Shown here: positions 27,201 to 39,549 of the stretch, piece by piece
Numbering within the stretch: the stretch's first letter is position 1
Layout of the letters: each line of letters begins with the position of its first letter
Assembly: GCA_010093485.1 (NCBI GenBank)
Contig: MU001508.1
Span: forward strand, 572,051-636,050
Length of the DNA: 64,000 nt
Source: Karstenula rhodostoma CBS 690.94
Lineage: Eukaryota > Ascomycota > Dothideomycetes > Pleosporales > Didymosphaeriaceae
Direction of reading: 5' to 3'
The notes under the pieces: model-generated
Seen by the model: only the letters and a program-made list of their open reading frames with translations
Told to the model about the DNA's origin: nothing
The model's database searches: none
Translations under genes and position numbers: made by a program

Positions 27201-30200
27201 TAATATTACTATAGGTAAGTTAATTATAAAGGAGCTATTAGATACTATAATCTCTATTTTATATAGCTATTATAAGAGGGACTAGCTATAAAAAAATAGT
27301 AAGAGTAGTATAATTTTTAAAAGAATAGACTAAATAAATAAGATTATAATTTTAATAGTATATATACTTATAGCTCTATTAGATAAATAGTTAGTAAATA
27401 CTTTAGTAAAGAATACTATCTAGAATAGTTAGGATTAAAAGAGTAATAATAGTAATATAGACTCTTTATATAACTTCTATAAAAATCTAGCTCTCTAATT
27501 AGTAATAAGTTTTTAGGAGAAGAAGTAATATTAATAGGAAGTATTATTAGAATAATATTAATATAAATAAATTTATATTTTATATATATAATACTTACTC
27601 TTTAGTCTATATTATAATACTAAAAGTATACTAATATACTCTTATATAATATTTATAATATAGAAGATACTCTAAACTAGCTTAATATATATTATATTAT
27701 ATACTTTAGTAATTATCTCTTATAGTAGTTATAATAGTATACTATATATAATATATAGTATATATTAATATAAAAAAGCTTTTAATAAAACCTACTTATA
27801 CCTTATATACTACCTTTTAAGACTATTAATCTTATACCCTCTACCTACTATAAAAGAAAAGTATATCTAGCTTTTTAATATCTCTCCCCCTTATAGTAAT
27901 AATAATAATAAGTTTAACTTTTCTACCTTCTTTAGCTCTAAGCTCTAGCCCTAGTATCCTATATTAAAGGATATCTCTAAGGAAGCTAAGAAACTTAGAA
28001 TAATACTATAATAGCTAGTATTTAAAATCTCTAAAATAGAAAAGCTCTCTTTACCTATATATAGATTTTACTACTCTAGTAAAATTAATATACCTAATAA
28101 CCCTTTAGTAGAAGGCTTTATATCTAGTAAGTATATAGATACTAAAGACTAAAATAAGAGTAATAATAAGGCTACCTTATTTAATAAGAATCTTAGTATT
28201 AATAATACTAAGACTATCCCTATCTCTAATAATAATAATAATAATAATAATAATATAAAGGTAGAGAAAGAGGTAAAAAAAAAGAGAAAAAGAATAAAAA
28301 GAAGACTTTATAGTTTTACTCCCTTATTAGAGTAAAAATATATATAGGGATAATATTATATAAGTATTAAAAGGTAGATAGATATAGGCTAATAGTTTCC
28401 CCTAATAAAGGTAATATTTATTATACTTTTACTTAATACTATATAGAGCTAGAGTCTTATATATATTATATCTATATAAAACTTATTATTAGTAAATAAA
28501 AAAAGGATATAGAGAATATAGAGGGTCTAATAATATATAATTATTATATAGGAAATACTATTATAAATACTATTAGATTTTATAAGATATACTATATAGA
28601 TCTCTATATAGTAGTACCTAAAAAAATAGGATTTTAGTATATAAAATATTAGCTAAGTAGTAGTAAATATATATTATAGAGATTTACTATAAGGTAGAGT
28701 AACTTAATAAAATAGGGGGGATAAAAAAACACGTTATACTTTACTAATATATAAATAAAGGGGGACTAAAAAAGTAACTAAGGTATATTTAGTATCTATA
28801 TATAGGCTAACTAAAAAGGGTATAGTACTAAGCTAGCTAAAATAGACTTAGTATATACCTACTAATATATAAGAATTCTAATAATAAAAAGTTATTAATA
28901 AATAAAAAAAATAGTTTTTATTAAAACTAGAGAAAAGTATATATAGGTAGGTATTACTATCTATATTACTTCCTCTATTCTATACTCTATTAGTTATTAA
29001 TAGTATATATATAAAATAGCTATTATTAGTATATTATAAATTCTCCTTAATAGTATAATACTTATATAATACTTTAGGTTTACTAGTATAATACTTATAT
29101 ATTAGGATTACCTTATTTAGTAGTAGTAGTAATAATAATAATAATAGTAGGTTAGTAATCTACCTATTCCCTATAATTCTAAAAGGTATAAAAAGAGTAG
29201 CCTATAATACTAAATAGTACTCCTATAAAATATAATCTACTATTATAATATACTAGGATAATAGTAATAAGCTAAGATAGATTATTACTAAAGTAAAGAT
29301 TAATAAAGAGGTATATATAGGGATTAGTAATATATTTAAGGTATCTTAACTAGACTAGGGGGTAATTAATATTTATAAAATAGAGGTAGAAAATAGATAG
29401 TAGCCAGCGTATATATAATAAAAGCTATAGGAAATTAAAACCTATTATAATAAGGAGGTAACTAAAGAGGATAAGAAGTTTATAGTAAAGATAATAGATA
29501 AAATAAGTATCTACTAGATATAAAAGATTCTATATAATATAGTAAATATATAGGTAAAAATAATAGTATTAGTAAAGAAGTTCTAAGTATAGAGCCTATA
29601 GGGCGATATATAAAGGGTAAAGAATAAAAAATAAAAAATAAAGAATAGAAATAGTAGCTATATATAGTTAATCTTTAATAATAGTAATAGGGGTATATAG
29701 TATTTAATTATAAAATATTAAGTATAGGAGCTTAGTATTATATTAATAGTAGAATAAGGTAATAAGGATTATAATATAAAGTTAATTAGTATTTAACTAT
29801 AATTAGTAGCTTTTAATAGATTTTAATAACTAGTTCTAGGGAAAGATAGTAATTAAATAAACTTAATTTAGTAAAGTAAGGATTCTAAATAAATAAATAA
29901 AGAGGTAACTAACTAATACTAGCTATAGTAAGTATAGTATTATAGACTAGTATAGATAGTAGGTACTAGTAATACTATCCTTATATAAAGTATAGAACCT
30001 ATCTAGGTATACTCTTAGTAATTATATAGGTAAAGGGGGGTACCCTAAAAGTATACTAGAGGAGAAGGTACTAGTAAAGAAGTATAGTAAGTATAAGATA
30101 TAGGAGGTATATATATAGTATTAGGCTATAAAGAAGTAATATATAGAGTAGATATATAATATATTTATTATCTTTATATTTAAAATCTTAACCTATAATA

Positions 30201-30810
30201 TATAGTAAGTAAATAAAATACTATAATATAAATACTTTTTTTATCTAAAAGCTAGATATAATTCTATATATTTAAAAGGTTTAAGAGGAACTATATAATA
30301 TATTATTTCTATATAGTTAATACTATAGGAAAGGGAAGAGAGTATACTATAATTAGTATAGTATACTAAGCTATTAGTATTATAGAATATTAAAATTTAA
30401 CTATAAAATAAATAGTATTCTAAATATTATTATTAATAATATAGATAGTATTCTAAATACTATTATTAATAGTATAGATAATATTTTAAGTATTATTATT
30501 AATACTAAAATACTAATATCTAGAAGTATAACTAATATATTTTAATATAGTACTATTAATATTAACCTTATAATTAATATACTAAACCTAAATATCTACT
30601 ATTAATAACTACTATCTATTCCTTCTAGTAAAAGGCCTTTCTAGAAAAAAATATTTATCTATATAAGTCTATATTATATATAGAAGTCTATTATAGTTAC
30701 TTCCTTTTATTATATATATACTATTATATTTATTACTTAAATATCTCTATAGTTATTACTTAAATACTATTTTATATACTACTTTTCTTTTATTACTTAT
30801 ATATATCTAT
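24246..30810. other. Unclassified RIP-degraded repeats, no gene
   Basis: No intact gene. Some stretches look like former coding DNA on plus: about 26900-27500, about 27830-28330 (a frame with NNNNN and a Lys/Arg-rich run, including an AAT microsatellite near 28230) and about 29340-30120, where stops are mainly TAG/TAA. At 25820-26100 two related segments share GGGGTAATTATACTA and AGTCTAGAAGACTCTAG. I could not name any family, though retroelement or transposon origin is most likely. Confidence 0.5.
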
Positions 30811-30990
30811 ACTTATTAGCCTACTACTTAAATACCTTCTATTTACTAGCCTACTACTTAAATACCTTTTACTTATTAGTCTACTACTTAAATACTTTCT
30901 AATTACTAGCCTACTACTTAAATACCTCCTAATTACTAGCCTACTACTTAAATACCTCCTAATTACTAGCCTACTACTTAAATACCTATA
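30811..30990. repeat. 30-bp minisatellite, 6 copies
   Basis: Six units start at 30811, 30841, 30871, 30901, 30931 and 30961; core CCTACTACTTAAATACCTCC then TAATTACTAG. The last three are nearly identical. The unit is ten codons long. Confidence 0.95.
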
Positions 30991-32212
30991 TTTAACTTTC
31001 TAATAAGACTAATCTATTTATATAGTAGTAAAATAATAAAATACTCTTAGATAAGTTTTATTTATTATAACTTATTCTAATATATATTAGTAGTAATTTT
31101 ATCTTAATAATAGTACTATTTTATATAAACTTATAATATAGTTTATATATCTAACTCTATAGGAATATTAAATTAGATTATAAGTAACCTCTCTACTAAT
31201 AAGCCCTTACCTATACTTTTTATTAATAAGAAGCTCTCTTATAAGTTATACTAAATAGTATCTATATTACTATAATACTAATCTAGATATTTTAATAGTT
31301 AAGATATACTATACTATTTTTTAATTATCTTATAAGCTCTTTATTATATTATAAGCCCTTTATTTAAGTCCTTACTATATTAGTATACTAGTAAATCTAC
31401 TAATATATATTTAAATATAACTCTAATAGATAGTTTTTAGTATATTACTCTCTCTATTTACTATTACTACCCTATATACTCTCTATTAACTATAGCTATC
31501 TTATAAGCTCTATACTAGTTATTACTATATTAAATATACTTTCTTTTAATATCTTATAAACTTTCTACTACCTTATTATCTCTCTATTACTATAAAACTT
31601 TTCTATAACTATTATTATATTAAATAAACTTTCTCCCTATATCTATAAAAGCTTCTAAGCTACTATTAAATACTTCTTTTATACCTAATTAAATAAATAG
31701 CTAAGCCTAATTAGGTAATTTACTATTTACTACTATATTCCCTTCTTTTTATTATATAGGCTAGCTTAGCGCTCCCTAGACTATATATAAGGTAATACTT
31801 CTATTAACTCTATACTCTCTTTAGGTAATTACTTTTTAATTAACTATTTTTAATTAACTAGCTCTTTTCTTTTTAGCTAGCTAGCTCTATTCTCTCTAAT
31901 TAACTATCTTATTATCTAAGTATTATAGACTTTCCTTTTATTTTTAGTTTAGTCTTACCTATCTAGGAGTCTAGGGTTTATATAATACTATTAGTAAACT
32001 AATTTATATAAAGCTCTATAGTATTTTTAGTTTTATTACTTTTTCCTTTTATATTTATTAACTATATAGTACTTTATATAATTTATAATTTATATATAGT
32101 ACTATTTACTATCTAGCTTATAATCTAGTTATAGTAAAATATATACCTACCCTCTATTTAGCTTATAATTTAATTATAGTAAAATATATACTTAGGATTT
32201 TAACTAAGAATT

Positions 32213-32264
32213 AAGACCTAGGATTAAAACCCAGGATTAAGACCTAGAATTAAGACCTAGGATT
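32213..32264. repeat. 13-bp tandem repeat, 4 copies
   Basis: Units AAGACCTAGGATT, AAAACCCAGGATT, AAGACCTAGAATT and AAGACCTAGGATT. The second unit keeps an ancestral CCCAGG, that is, one surviving CpA. Confidence 0.9.
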
Positions 32265-32269
32265 AGTAC

Positions 32270-32369
32270 TATTAATTAATATTATTAATATTATTAATAT
32301 TATTAATACTATTAATACTATTAATACTATTAATATTATTAATATTATTAATATTATTAATATTATTAA
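32270..32369. repeat. ATT/TTA microsatellite
   Basis: About 100 bp of TATTAA and TACTAA units. Directly downstream is the 28-bp array. Confidence 0.9.
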
Positions 32370-32371
32370 AT

Positions 32372-32470
32372 ATAGTTTCTATAGGCTTTTAATCTATCTA
32401 TAGTTTCTATAGGCTTCTAATCTATCTATAGTTTCTATAGGTTTCTAATCTATCTATAGTTTCTTTAGAT
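32372..32470. repeat. 28-bp tandem repeat, about 3.4 copies
   Basis: Copies of ATAGTTTCTATAGGCTTCTA plus ATCTATCT start at 32372, 32400, 32428 and 32456. Only transitions separate the first three. Confidence 0.9.
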
Positions 32471-33058
32471 ATTAGTTTTATTAATTTAGCTTACTAGTTA
32501 TAGTACTAAGAGGTATCTATAGATAACTTAATACTAGTAACTATTTTAGTAGCTAATAAAGTTTTATATAAAGCTTAACTAGTAATATTTAATTTTATAA
32601 GGATAATCTAAGTATTAGTAATATACTAGTTGTTATTATTTATATATAGAACTATTATTATTAAGAAATCTTTACTATAATAGGAGGTTCTATATCTTTT
32701 AAGACCCCCTCTATTCTATAGTTATAGATATAAATAGTAGAGTAATTAGATTATAAAACTTCTATAGCCTACCTTTAAGTCTCTATATAAGTAAGCTAAG
32801 CTAGGCCCTCCCCTATAAATATATAGGTTAATAAAAGGTTACTTAGTACTACTTTAGTAAACTTAAGTTATATCTAGGGATTTATTACTTATTAGTAATA
32901 CTAGCGCTACTAGCTTACTAAGGAGCTTAAATAAAAGCTTTTTATAGTAATTAACTATATAAGATAGAGGGTAGAGGTTATAGAAATAGTAGAAAGTATA
33001 GAGGTTAATTTTTATCCTTTAGTATATAAAGGGCCTTTATTATTATTTTATTATTTTT

Positions 33059-33580
33059 AAGTCTATATTATATTATATAGTAGATTACTTATATATTCTA
33101 TATTAATATTTCTTTATTTACTAATTATTAATATTAGTATAGAACTACCTTATATATAGGAAACTAACTATATTAGTAAATACTTAACTATATATATATA
33201 AAAGTACTTATATATATTAATATAATAATATAGTCTTAAGGTATAGAAATATATACTATTTACTATTATATTACTTATCTATATATATTAATTAGGCTTA
33301 GTAAAAGTAAAGATAATATAAGTTTATATTATATTATATAGTAGATTACTTATATATTCTATATTAATATTTCTTTCCTTACTAATAGTTAGTATTAGTA
33401 TAGGGCTACCCTATATATAGGAAACTAATTATAATTATAAATACTTAGTTATATATATATAAAAGTACTTTTATATATTAATATAATAATATAGTTTCTA
33501 GGTATAAATATATATACTATTTACTATTACCTTACTTATCTATATAATTTAATTAGGCTTAGTATAAGTAAAATTAATAC
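33059..33580. repeat. 261-bp tandem duplication
   Basis: Two head-to-tail copies start at 33059 and 33320 (AAGTCTATATTATATT and AAGTTTATATTATATT) and stay aligned over the whole unit through TAATTAGGCTTAGTA. Differences are mainly transitions with a few others. A solo LTR pair or a segmental duplication are both possible. Confidence 0.88.
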
Positions 33581-33884
33581 TTATAATTATATAACTTTAC
33601 TACTCTTTTTTTACTTTCTCTTTTATAAACTTTATACTCTAGTACTTATAATTACTTATAATAGTATATATTATTTTTTATATTAGCCTCCTCCTCTTAT
33701 TTACTATAATAAATATTTATTTTATCTATTTACTATAGTTTTAAAAGGGAATACCCCTAAATTTAGAGATAGCTCTACTCTTATATAATAGGTAGTATAA
33801 TAATCTATAATATAATAATCCTCTTTAGCTATAAAGGAAATAGCCTATCTAAGTAGTATAGACTAAGGCTAAAGATTAGATACT

Positions 33885-34165
33885 AAACCTTATACTTATA
33901 TAATTATTTTAAGCTCTATTAACTACCTTAGAAAGCCTTATAAAGGAATACCCCTAAATCTAGTTTTAGTCTATAATTATATAGTTATATTATAGCTAAT
34001 AATACCTTATTATATAGATAATAAACCCTTATAATAGATAATAAACCTTATATTTATATATTTATTTTAAGCTCTACTAGCTATCCTAGAGGGCCTTATA
34101 AGGGGATACCCCTAAATTTAGTTTTAATTTATAATTATATAGTTATATTATAGCTAATAAGCCCT
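33885..34165. repeat. 158-bp direct repeat, nearly 2 copies
   Basis: Both copies carry AAACCTTATA, TTATTTTAAGCTCTA, GGATACCCCTAAAT (or GAATACCCC) and ATTATATAGTTATATTATAG at 158-bp spacing. A shorter related piece lies near 33750. Confidence 0.8.
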
Positions 34166-35349
34166 CTATATTCTAGATAAGGGCTTATCTAGAATATAGT
34201 TAGGTTATACTATATATATATATAAGAGGGGTATTAGCTTATAGACTTTATTACTTATTTTTAAATATAAATAATTTTTTTAGTTTTATACTAGAAAGTA
34301 TTTATACTTAGGGATTTACTAATAGTTCTACTCTAATATACCTACTATAGGCTATTACTTATTTAAATATAAACTAATTCTAGAGATAATATTAACTTTA
34401 GTTTCTTTAGTAATTCTCTAAATATAGTTACTAGTTTATTTAATTACTATACTAGCTATAAAAATCTAGACTTATAATTTACTATATAATATTATATATA
34501 GGATTTTTTAAATATATCTAGATAGTTTATACCTTAGTTAACTTAGATACTACTACCTTTTAGTAATAGATTAAATTATTTAGTATATACTACTATAGTT
34601 TTAAGCTTTTAAAGTCTATAATAGGTATTTAATAATTTAGTTTACTTATAGAATCTTTTCTTTATCTTTCTTTTAGTATCTATTAGTAAGTATTAGTTAT
34701 TAGAAGAACTAGTTTTAGTATTTTTAAATATCTATAGTTATAGTATATATTACTATATTAATTTAGGGCTTACCTATTAAAGTATCTAATATATTTAGAT
34801 ATTTAAGGGGTATATACTATATTATATTTAATTACTATCTTACTTTTTATAAATAGACTATACCTTACTTAGCTACTAGTACTTTATTATTTAATTAGGA
34901 AAGAGATAAATATATTATATATTCTTATTTTATTATTAGTTCTATACTAATAATTACTATTAGTATATAAGTTTATAGTAAAAAAGAATAGATAGTATAT
35001 ATAACTTATATATTATATAAATTAATAAGAAGTTAGGTTAGGTATATATAAGCTTTTAGGGTTCTAAGATACTTAGTAGTATAACTACTTATATTATATA
35101 AATTATTATCTAGTATAGTATACTTAGTATATATATATATTTTATCTTTATAGGCCTATTTTACTTTCTATATATACCTATAGTAGCAGCCTAATATTAA
35201 TACTAATATAAATAAATAACCTCTCTATATTATAGTTTACTCCTACTTATTAATATTAATATTATTATAGATTAGTATAGTAGCTATATTTTACCCTATA
35301 GGGCTATACTAAATAGTATTAGTAATAAACTAAATAGAAAATAAAAACT

Positions 35350-38260
35350 ATTAGTATAAATATCCTCTTAGATATAGTAGAGGGTATAGTATTAGCTAGT
35401 AAATAAAAAAAAGGTATTTTAAACTTTACTACTATAAGAATATTCCTTTTAATAATCTAGAAAAAGCTATATATAAAAATTTTATACTAGCTATAAAAAC
35501 TAATAAACTTATAAAAGAGTAATTTAAAAAGAGTAATAATAAAAAGGATAATTAAAATAGGTATATTAATTTACTAGTCTATAATAAATTTCTAAAAAAT
35601 AAGTAAGTATACTAGAATCTAATAAATAGATTAAATATAAACTAGTATAGTAGATATAATAAGCTATTTATTATATAGCCTAATAAAAGTAAGTAATTAT
35701 AATACTATAGCTAGTATATAAAGGAACTAAAGTCTAGTAGTTAATTATATTTTTCTACTTAATATAGAGGTATACTAAGTCTTTATAAGTTATCCCTATT
35801 TATAGTAGAGGGTATTATATAGAGTAATCTAGGAATAATATAATATAAATATTAAAGAGTTAGTAGAGACTATTTTTAGAAATTAAGTACTTATTAATAC
35901 TATAAAGGTAACCTACTTTAACTACTACCCCTAGGACTATATAGTATATATAAGATAATATTATAATAGTAGAATATATAGTTTCTATAACTAGTTTTAC
36001 TATTTTAAAAAGATAAAGTAATAGTATAGACTATTTTAATTTATTACCTAGTTCCCTTATATATCTATAGTAGATTATTTTAGAAACTAATTTAGTAGTC
36101 TATAGTAAGCGCTAGAGCTCTAATATTATAAGGGTAGAAAGTTTTCTAATCTAAATAGATATATATATACTAATATCTATAATAAAGAGCTTTTTAATTA
36201 TTAATATAAGAAGGGCCTATTCTATAATTACTATTATTTAGTTTTATATTTAACTATTAATAGTATTAGCTTAATATCTATAGTAAAGAAGTATATAATA
36301 GTTATACTAGTAATTCTTAATATATATAATCTTAAATTAATAATATATAAGAAGCTAGATAATATACTAGTTATAATAATTATACTAGAAAGTATTTAAT
36401 ATAAGGCTATAAATATATTTCTTAAACTACTTATTAATAAAATAAGACTTTTATATATAAGTATAGGGGATATACTAGATATTTATACTAATTAAATATT
36501 TATTTTAAAAGTTAATATTACCTTAGTTATAGGTAATAGACCCGCTATTACCTAGATTATAGGGATAAAATAACTAGATAACTCTAAATAATCCTATTAA
36601 TTATATATAATAAAAGGTACCTATATATAAATTAGAACTAGATAGAAGTACTATTACTTTCCCTATACTAATAGATATAATATACTAATTAATAATATAG
36701 ATTATATAGAAACTAAAAGAATTCTTATATAAATAGTAATTATAGGCTAATATAATAAATTTATAATCTTATATAATAGTAGTCTATCTTATTAGTTATA
36801 CTTATTTAATTTAATAATAATATCCTTTTTATATAGTTTTCTAATTAATATTATATACTATATATATATAAATATTCTAAAGCTACTCTATAGTATTTAG
36901 ATTAGAAAGAAGTTTAGTATAAGGGGTTATCTATAGGAACTAAATAGAGCTATAATAAATTAAATAGTAAATATAATAAAGTACTCTAAAAAGGATATTT
37001 CTATTATAATTAATACTATATTAAATAGTATACTATACTAAAAAATATAGAAATTAGTAGAATAGTAAAACTAGATTCTAATATATAGCCCTATAATATT
37101 AAAGAATAAATTACTAGAGAATTACTACTAATATTTTATAAAGTATTAATAGCTATATTAGCTAGTCTTATAACTAGTAGTTACTAAGAAATAATATAAG
37201 CTTATTACTATACTAGTAAAAGACTTTATATAGAAGTATAAGAATCTCTACTATAGATTTAACCCTATACTTATTAGTATATATACTACTTAAATCTACT
37301 ACCTCTTTTATATTACTAATAATATATAAGTATATAAACTATTTATATACTAAGTATAATAAATACTAGAGTAGTTCTTATAAATTATAAAAAGGAATAT
37401 AAAATCCCTTTCTAAGCTCTATACTAGCTTAATAAATAATATAATATTTTAGGAGTAAACTTTAAACCTATTATAGTAAAATAATATAATAGTATACTTA
37501 TAAAACTAACTAGATAATATAAATAACTATTTTTATAACTTATTTCTTAAATTACTACTAGTACCTATATAGTATATAATTAATAACCTATATATAAGTA
37601 TAAATATTTATATAATAGACTTATAATAGTATTATTAATATATCCTTAATAATAAAATAATAATATAGATACTAAGTATATAATAGAATAATATATATTA
37701 TAGTTTATATATTACTTTTAAAAGGTATTTTAGAATTACTTTTAGTATAGTAGAGTACCTTATAAAGAATTTATAGGATAATATAAAATAAGTACTAATT
37801 AAATTATAAAAATATATAAATATAGCTTAGTAAGAATACTTATAATAAATTATAAATAGACTAAAAGAACTATAAAGGTATATATAAGTAGAGAATATAC
37901 TAAATAGTATTAAAATAATATATAAAAGTAATTATACTAGAAATATAATTAAGGAGTATATTATTAATAAAGAAGGGTTTATTAATATATTAGATTACCT
38001 TACTAAAGACTCTAATAAAAATACTAGTAAAAGTTTTAAAAATATTAAAAAGGTAAATATAGACTTTAATAAAAACTCTAATAAAGACTTTAATAGAAAC
38101 TATAGTAATATTAAAGAAATAAATATTACTTATAATAGGAATTCTAGTAAAGGCTTTAGTAAAAACCTTAATAAAAATTCTAGTAAAAACTCTAATAAAG
38201 GCTTTAATAAAGACTTTAGTAAAAACCCTAATAAAGACTTTAGTAAAGTTAATAATTAGT
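35350..38260 (+). mobile_element. DNA transposon remnant (Tnp2/CACTA-like transposase)
   Basis: In frame from about 36496 the plus strand reads IFILKVNITLVIGNRPAIT, then IIGIK, then (with TAT for TGT and TAA for CGA) a Cys-Arg-x-Cys box and IKGTY, and further KYYYFPYTN. The arrangement of a GD-x-PA segment, a G-x-K segment and a Pro/Ser-Cys-Arg-x-Cys box is what I know from fungal Tnp2-like (CACTA or related) transposases. Upstream, about 35410-35520 reads as KRYFKLYYYKNIPFNNLEKA. Boundaries are approximate; I found no terminal inverted repeats. It could belong to a related superfamily. Confidence 0.5.
37975..38259 (+). repeat. Open 12-bp (4-codon) repeat region
   Basis: An uninterrupted plus-strand frame of about 90 codons ends at a TAA near 38259. 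It is built of imperfect 12-bp units giving Asn-Lys-Asp-Phe and Ser-Lys-Asn-Ser/Pro tetrapeptides (for example NKDFSKNPNKDFSK). It is open because these codons (AAA, AAT, GAC, TTT, AGT) cannot mutate to stops by C-to-T change. It was probably the C-terminal tail of the transposase-like frame upstream. Confidence 0.6.
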
Positions 38261-38293
38261 ACTATAATATTATATAACTAGCTAGTATATAAT

Positions 38294-38488
38294 AGAGTTC
38301 TAGTCTTAAATTCTAATATTAATAATTAATTATTAGTACTATAATAGATATATATAGTAGAGCTCTAGTTTTAAATTCTAGTACTAATAATTAACTATTA
38401 ATATTATAATAAATATATATAGTAGAGCTCTAGTCTTAAGTTCTAGTACTAATAATTAACTATTAGTACTATACTAGATATATATAGC
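38294..38488. repeat. 65-bp tandem repeat, 3 copies, near right edge
   Basis: Units start at 38294, 38359 and 38424 with AGAGCTCTAG (or AGAGTTCTAG), TTCTAGTACTAATAATTAA and ATATATATAG. It is followed by about 220 bp of unique AT-rich sequence to the edge. Confidence 0.9.
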
Positions 38489-38706
38489 TCTATAGCTTAT
38501 AAATAAAATAAGTTTTATAAAAATTTAAAAATATATAAAAATAAATTAAATATTTAAAATAAATTTATATAAACTTATAATATTTTCTAGAAGTACTAAA
38601 ATAGGTATATTAAATTACTATAATAGGGAAATTTAACTATACTATACTATATAAAAGGATATACTATTTAGGGAAATTTAAAAAATTAAAAATATACCCC
38701 TTTTAG

Positions 38707-39549
38707 GTAAACTTGTTGGCTGTAGTGTTTCTACCTGTCATATACGATACTTCATGCAGATACCCCGGGGTTTTGCTAGCATCGCGTGGCGCAAAAGATC
38801 GGGAAGAGCCTCACCTACAAGCGAAGTCGGAAGAGCCGCACAAACCAAACCTTCGCCAAGCTTTCGCCCCATCCTAACCCATTTTAACCCTCCTCTTCCT
38901 CCTCTCTCCATCAAGAAACCCACAGATTCCCGACCCCGCCGTGCTACAACACCTCCTCACCCCACCCACCAGTCCCTATCCCCACGAACACAAAACATCC
39001 CCCATCTACCGAGGCCCCCAGCATTGGCAACGTCTCGGCGCGCCTGGCAAAGGATCCGGTTCCTGGTTCGGCTCCATCGCGGCCGTTTTGCAAAGTAGAC
39101 TAGGCGCACCCCGCCTCGCTAGTTCCGGCTGCACATGGTTGGCGCGTGGGAAACATGCTTCGCGGCGTAGCGGCGTAAGTTTCCCGTTTGAGGGTTTGGC
39201 AGCCAGAAGAAGGGATGGCACCGTACGTCTCGCGAAACGCGGGTAAGTACGTGGCCGCGATTGCGGAGGGTGAAAGTGGCGAGTCAGGATGCTGGCGTTT
39301 TGGTTGGTGTTGCGTTGGCAGAAAAGATGGGGATTTGCAAAGGCAATGGGGACTTTGGGCACGGACGTTTTGAAATGGGTGGTTCAATTCCATGTCAAGG
39401 AGAGTTGGAGGAGTTTGAGGAAGGTTGTGATTCGCAGTCTGTTCATTCATTGTGCCGTTCGCTGCTCGACACGTGATATTCATCTACTCCTGACTGTTTC
39501 TCTATCGTTTCGCGGCATGCGGCTGCATGCAACGCGAACGAGACATTGC
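38707..39549. other. Normal-composition flank, no gene seen
   Basis: Composition becomes ordinary from about 38706. Several short overlapping frames exist on both strands, but none has a recognisable domain or splice-supported extension. It lies downstream of the JEN permease gene and may include its 3' UTR. Confidence 0.6.

Larger units (their letters stand above)
1365..38706. other. AT-rich, RIP-saturated isochore (~37 kb)
   Basis: Composition changes within about 20 bp at each edge. Sampled lines have between 5 and 28 percent G+C, against roughly 50 percent in the flanks. CpA, TpG and CpG are nearly missing, while CpT, CpC, ApG and GpG persist; TpA is massively enriched. This is the expected end product of RIP, the premeiotic C-to-T mutation of repeated DNA in ascomycetes, acting on both strands. 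Because TpG is gone, ATG is gone, so no ATG-initiated frame of useful length exists anywhere in it. No functional gene is visible. Contents are transposon ghosts and tandem repeats, listed separately. GC figures are by eye on sampled lines, not computed over the block. Confidence 0.95.

Noticed and set aside
1365..38706. Mitochondrial DNA insertion or assembly artefact as cause of the AT block
   Set aside because: Copia elements with target duplications, LTRs differing only by transitions and CpA/TpG loss indicate nuclear RIP, and no mitochondrial genes or rRNAs are visible.
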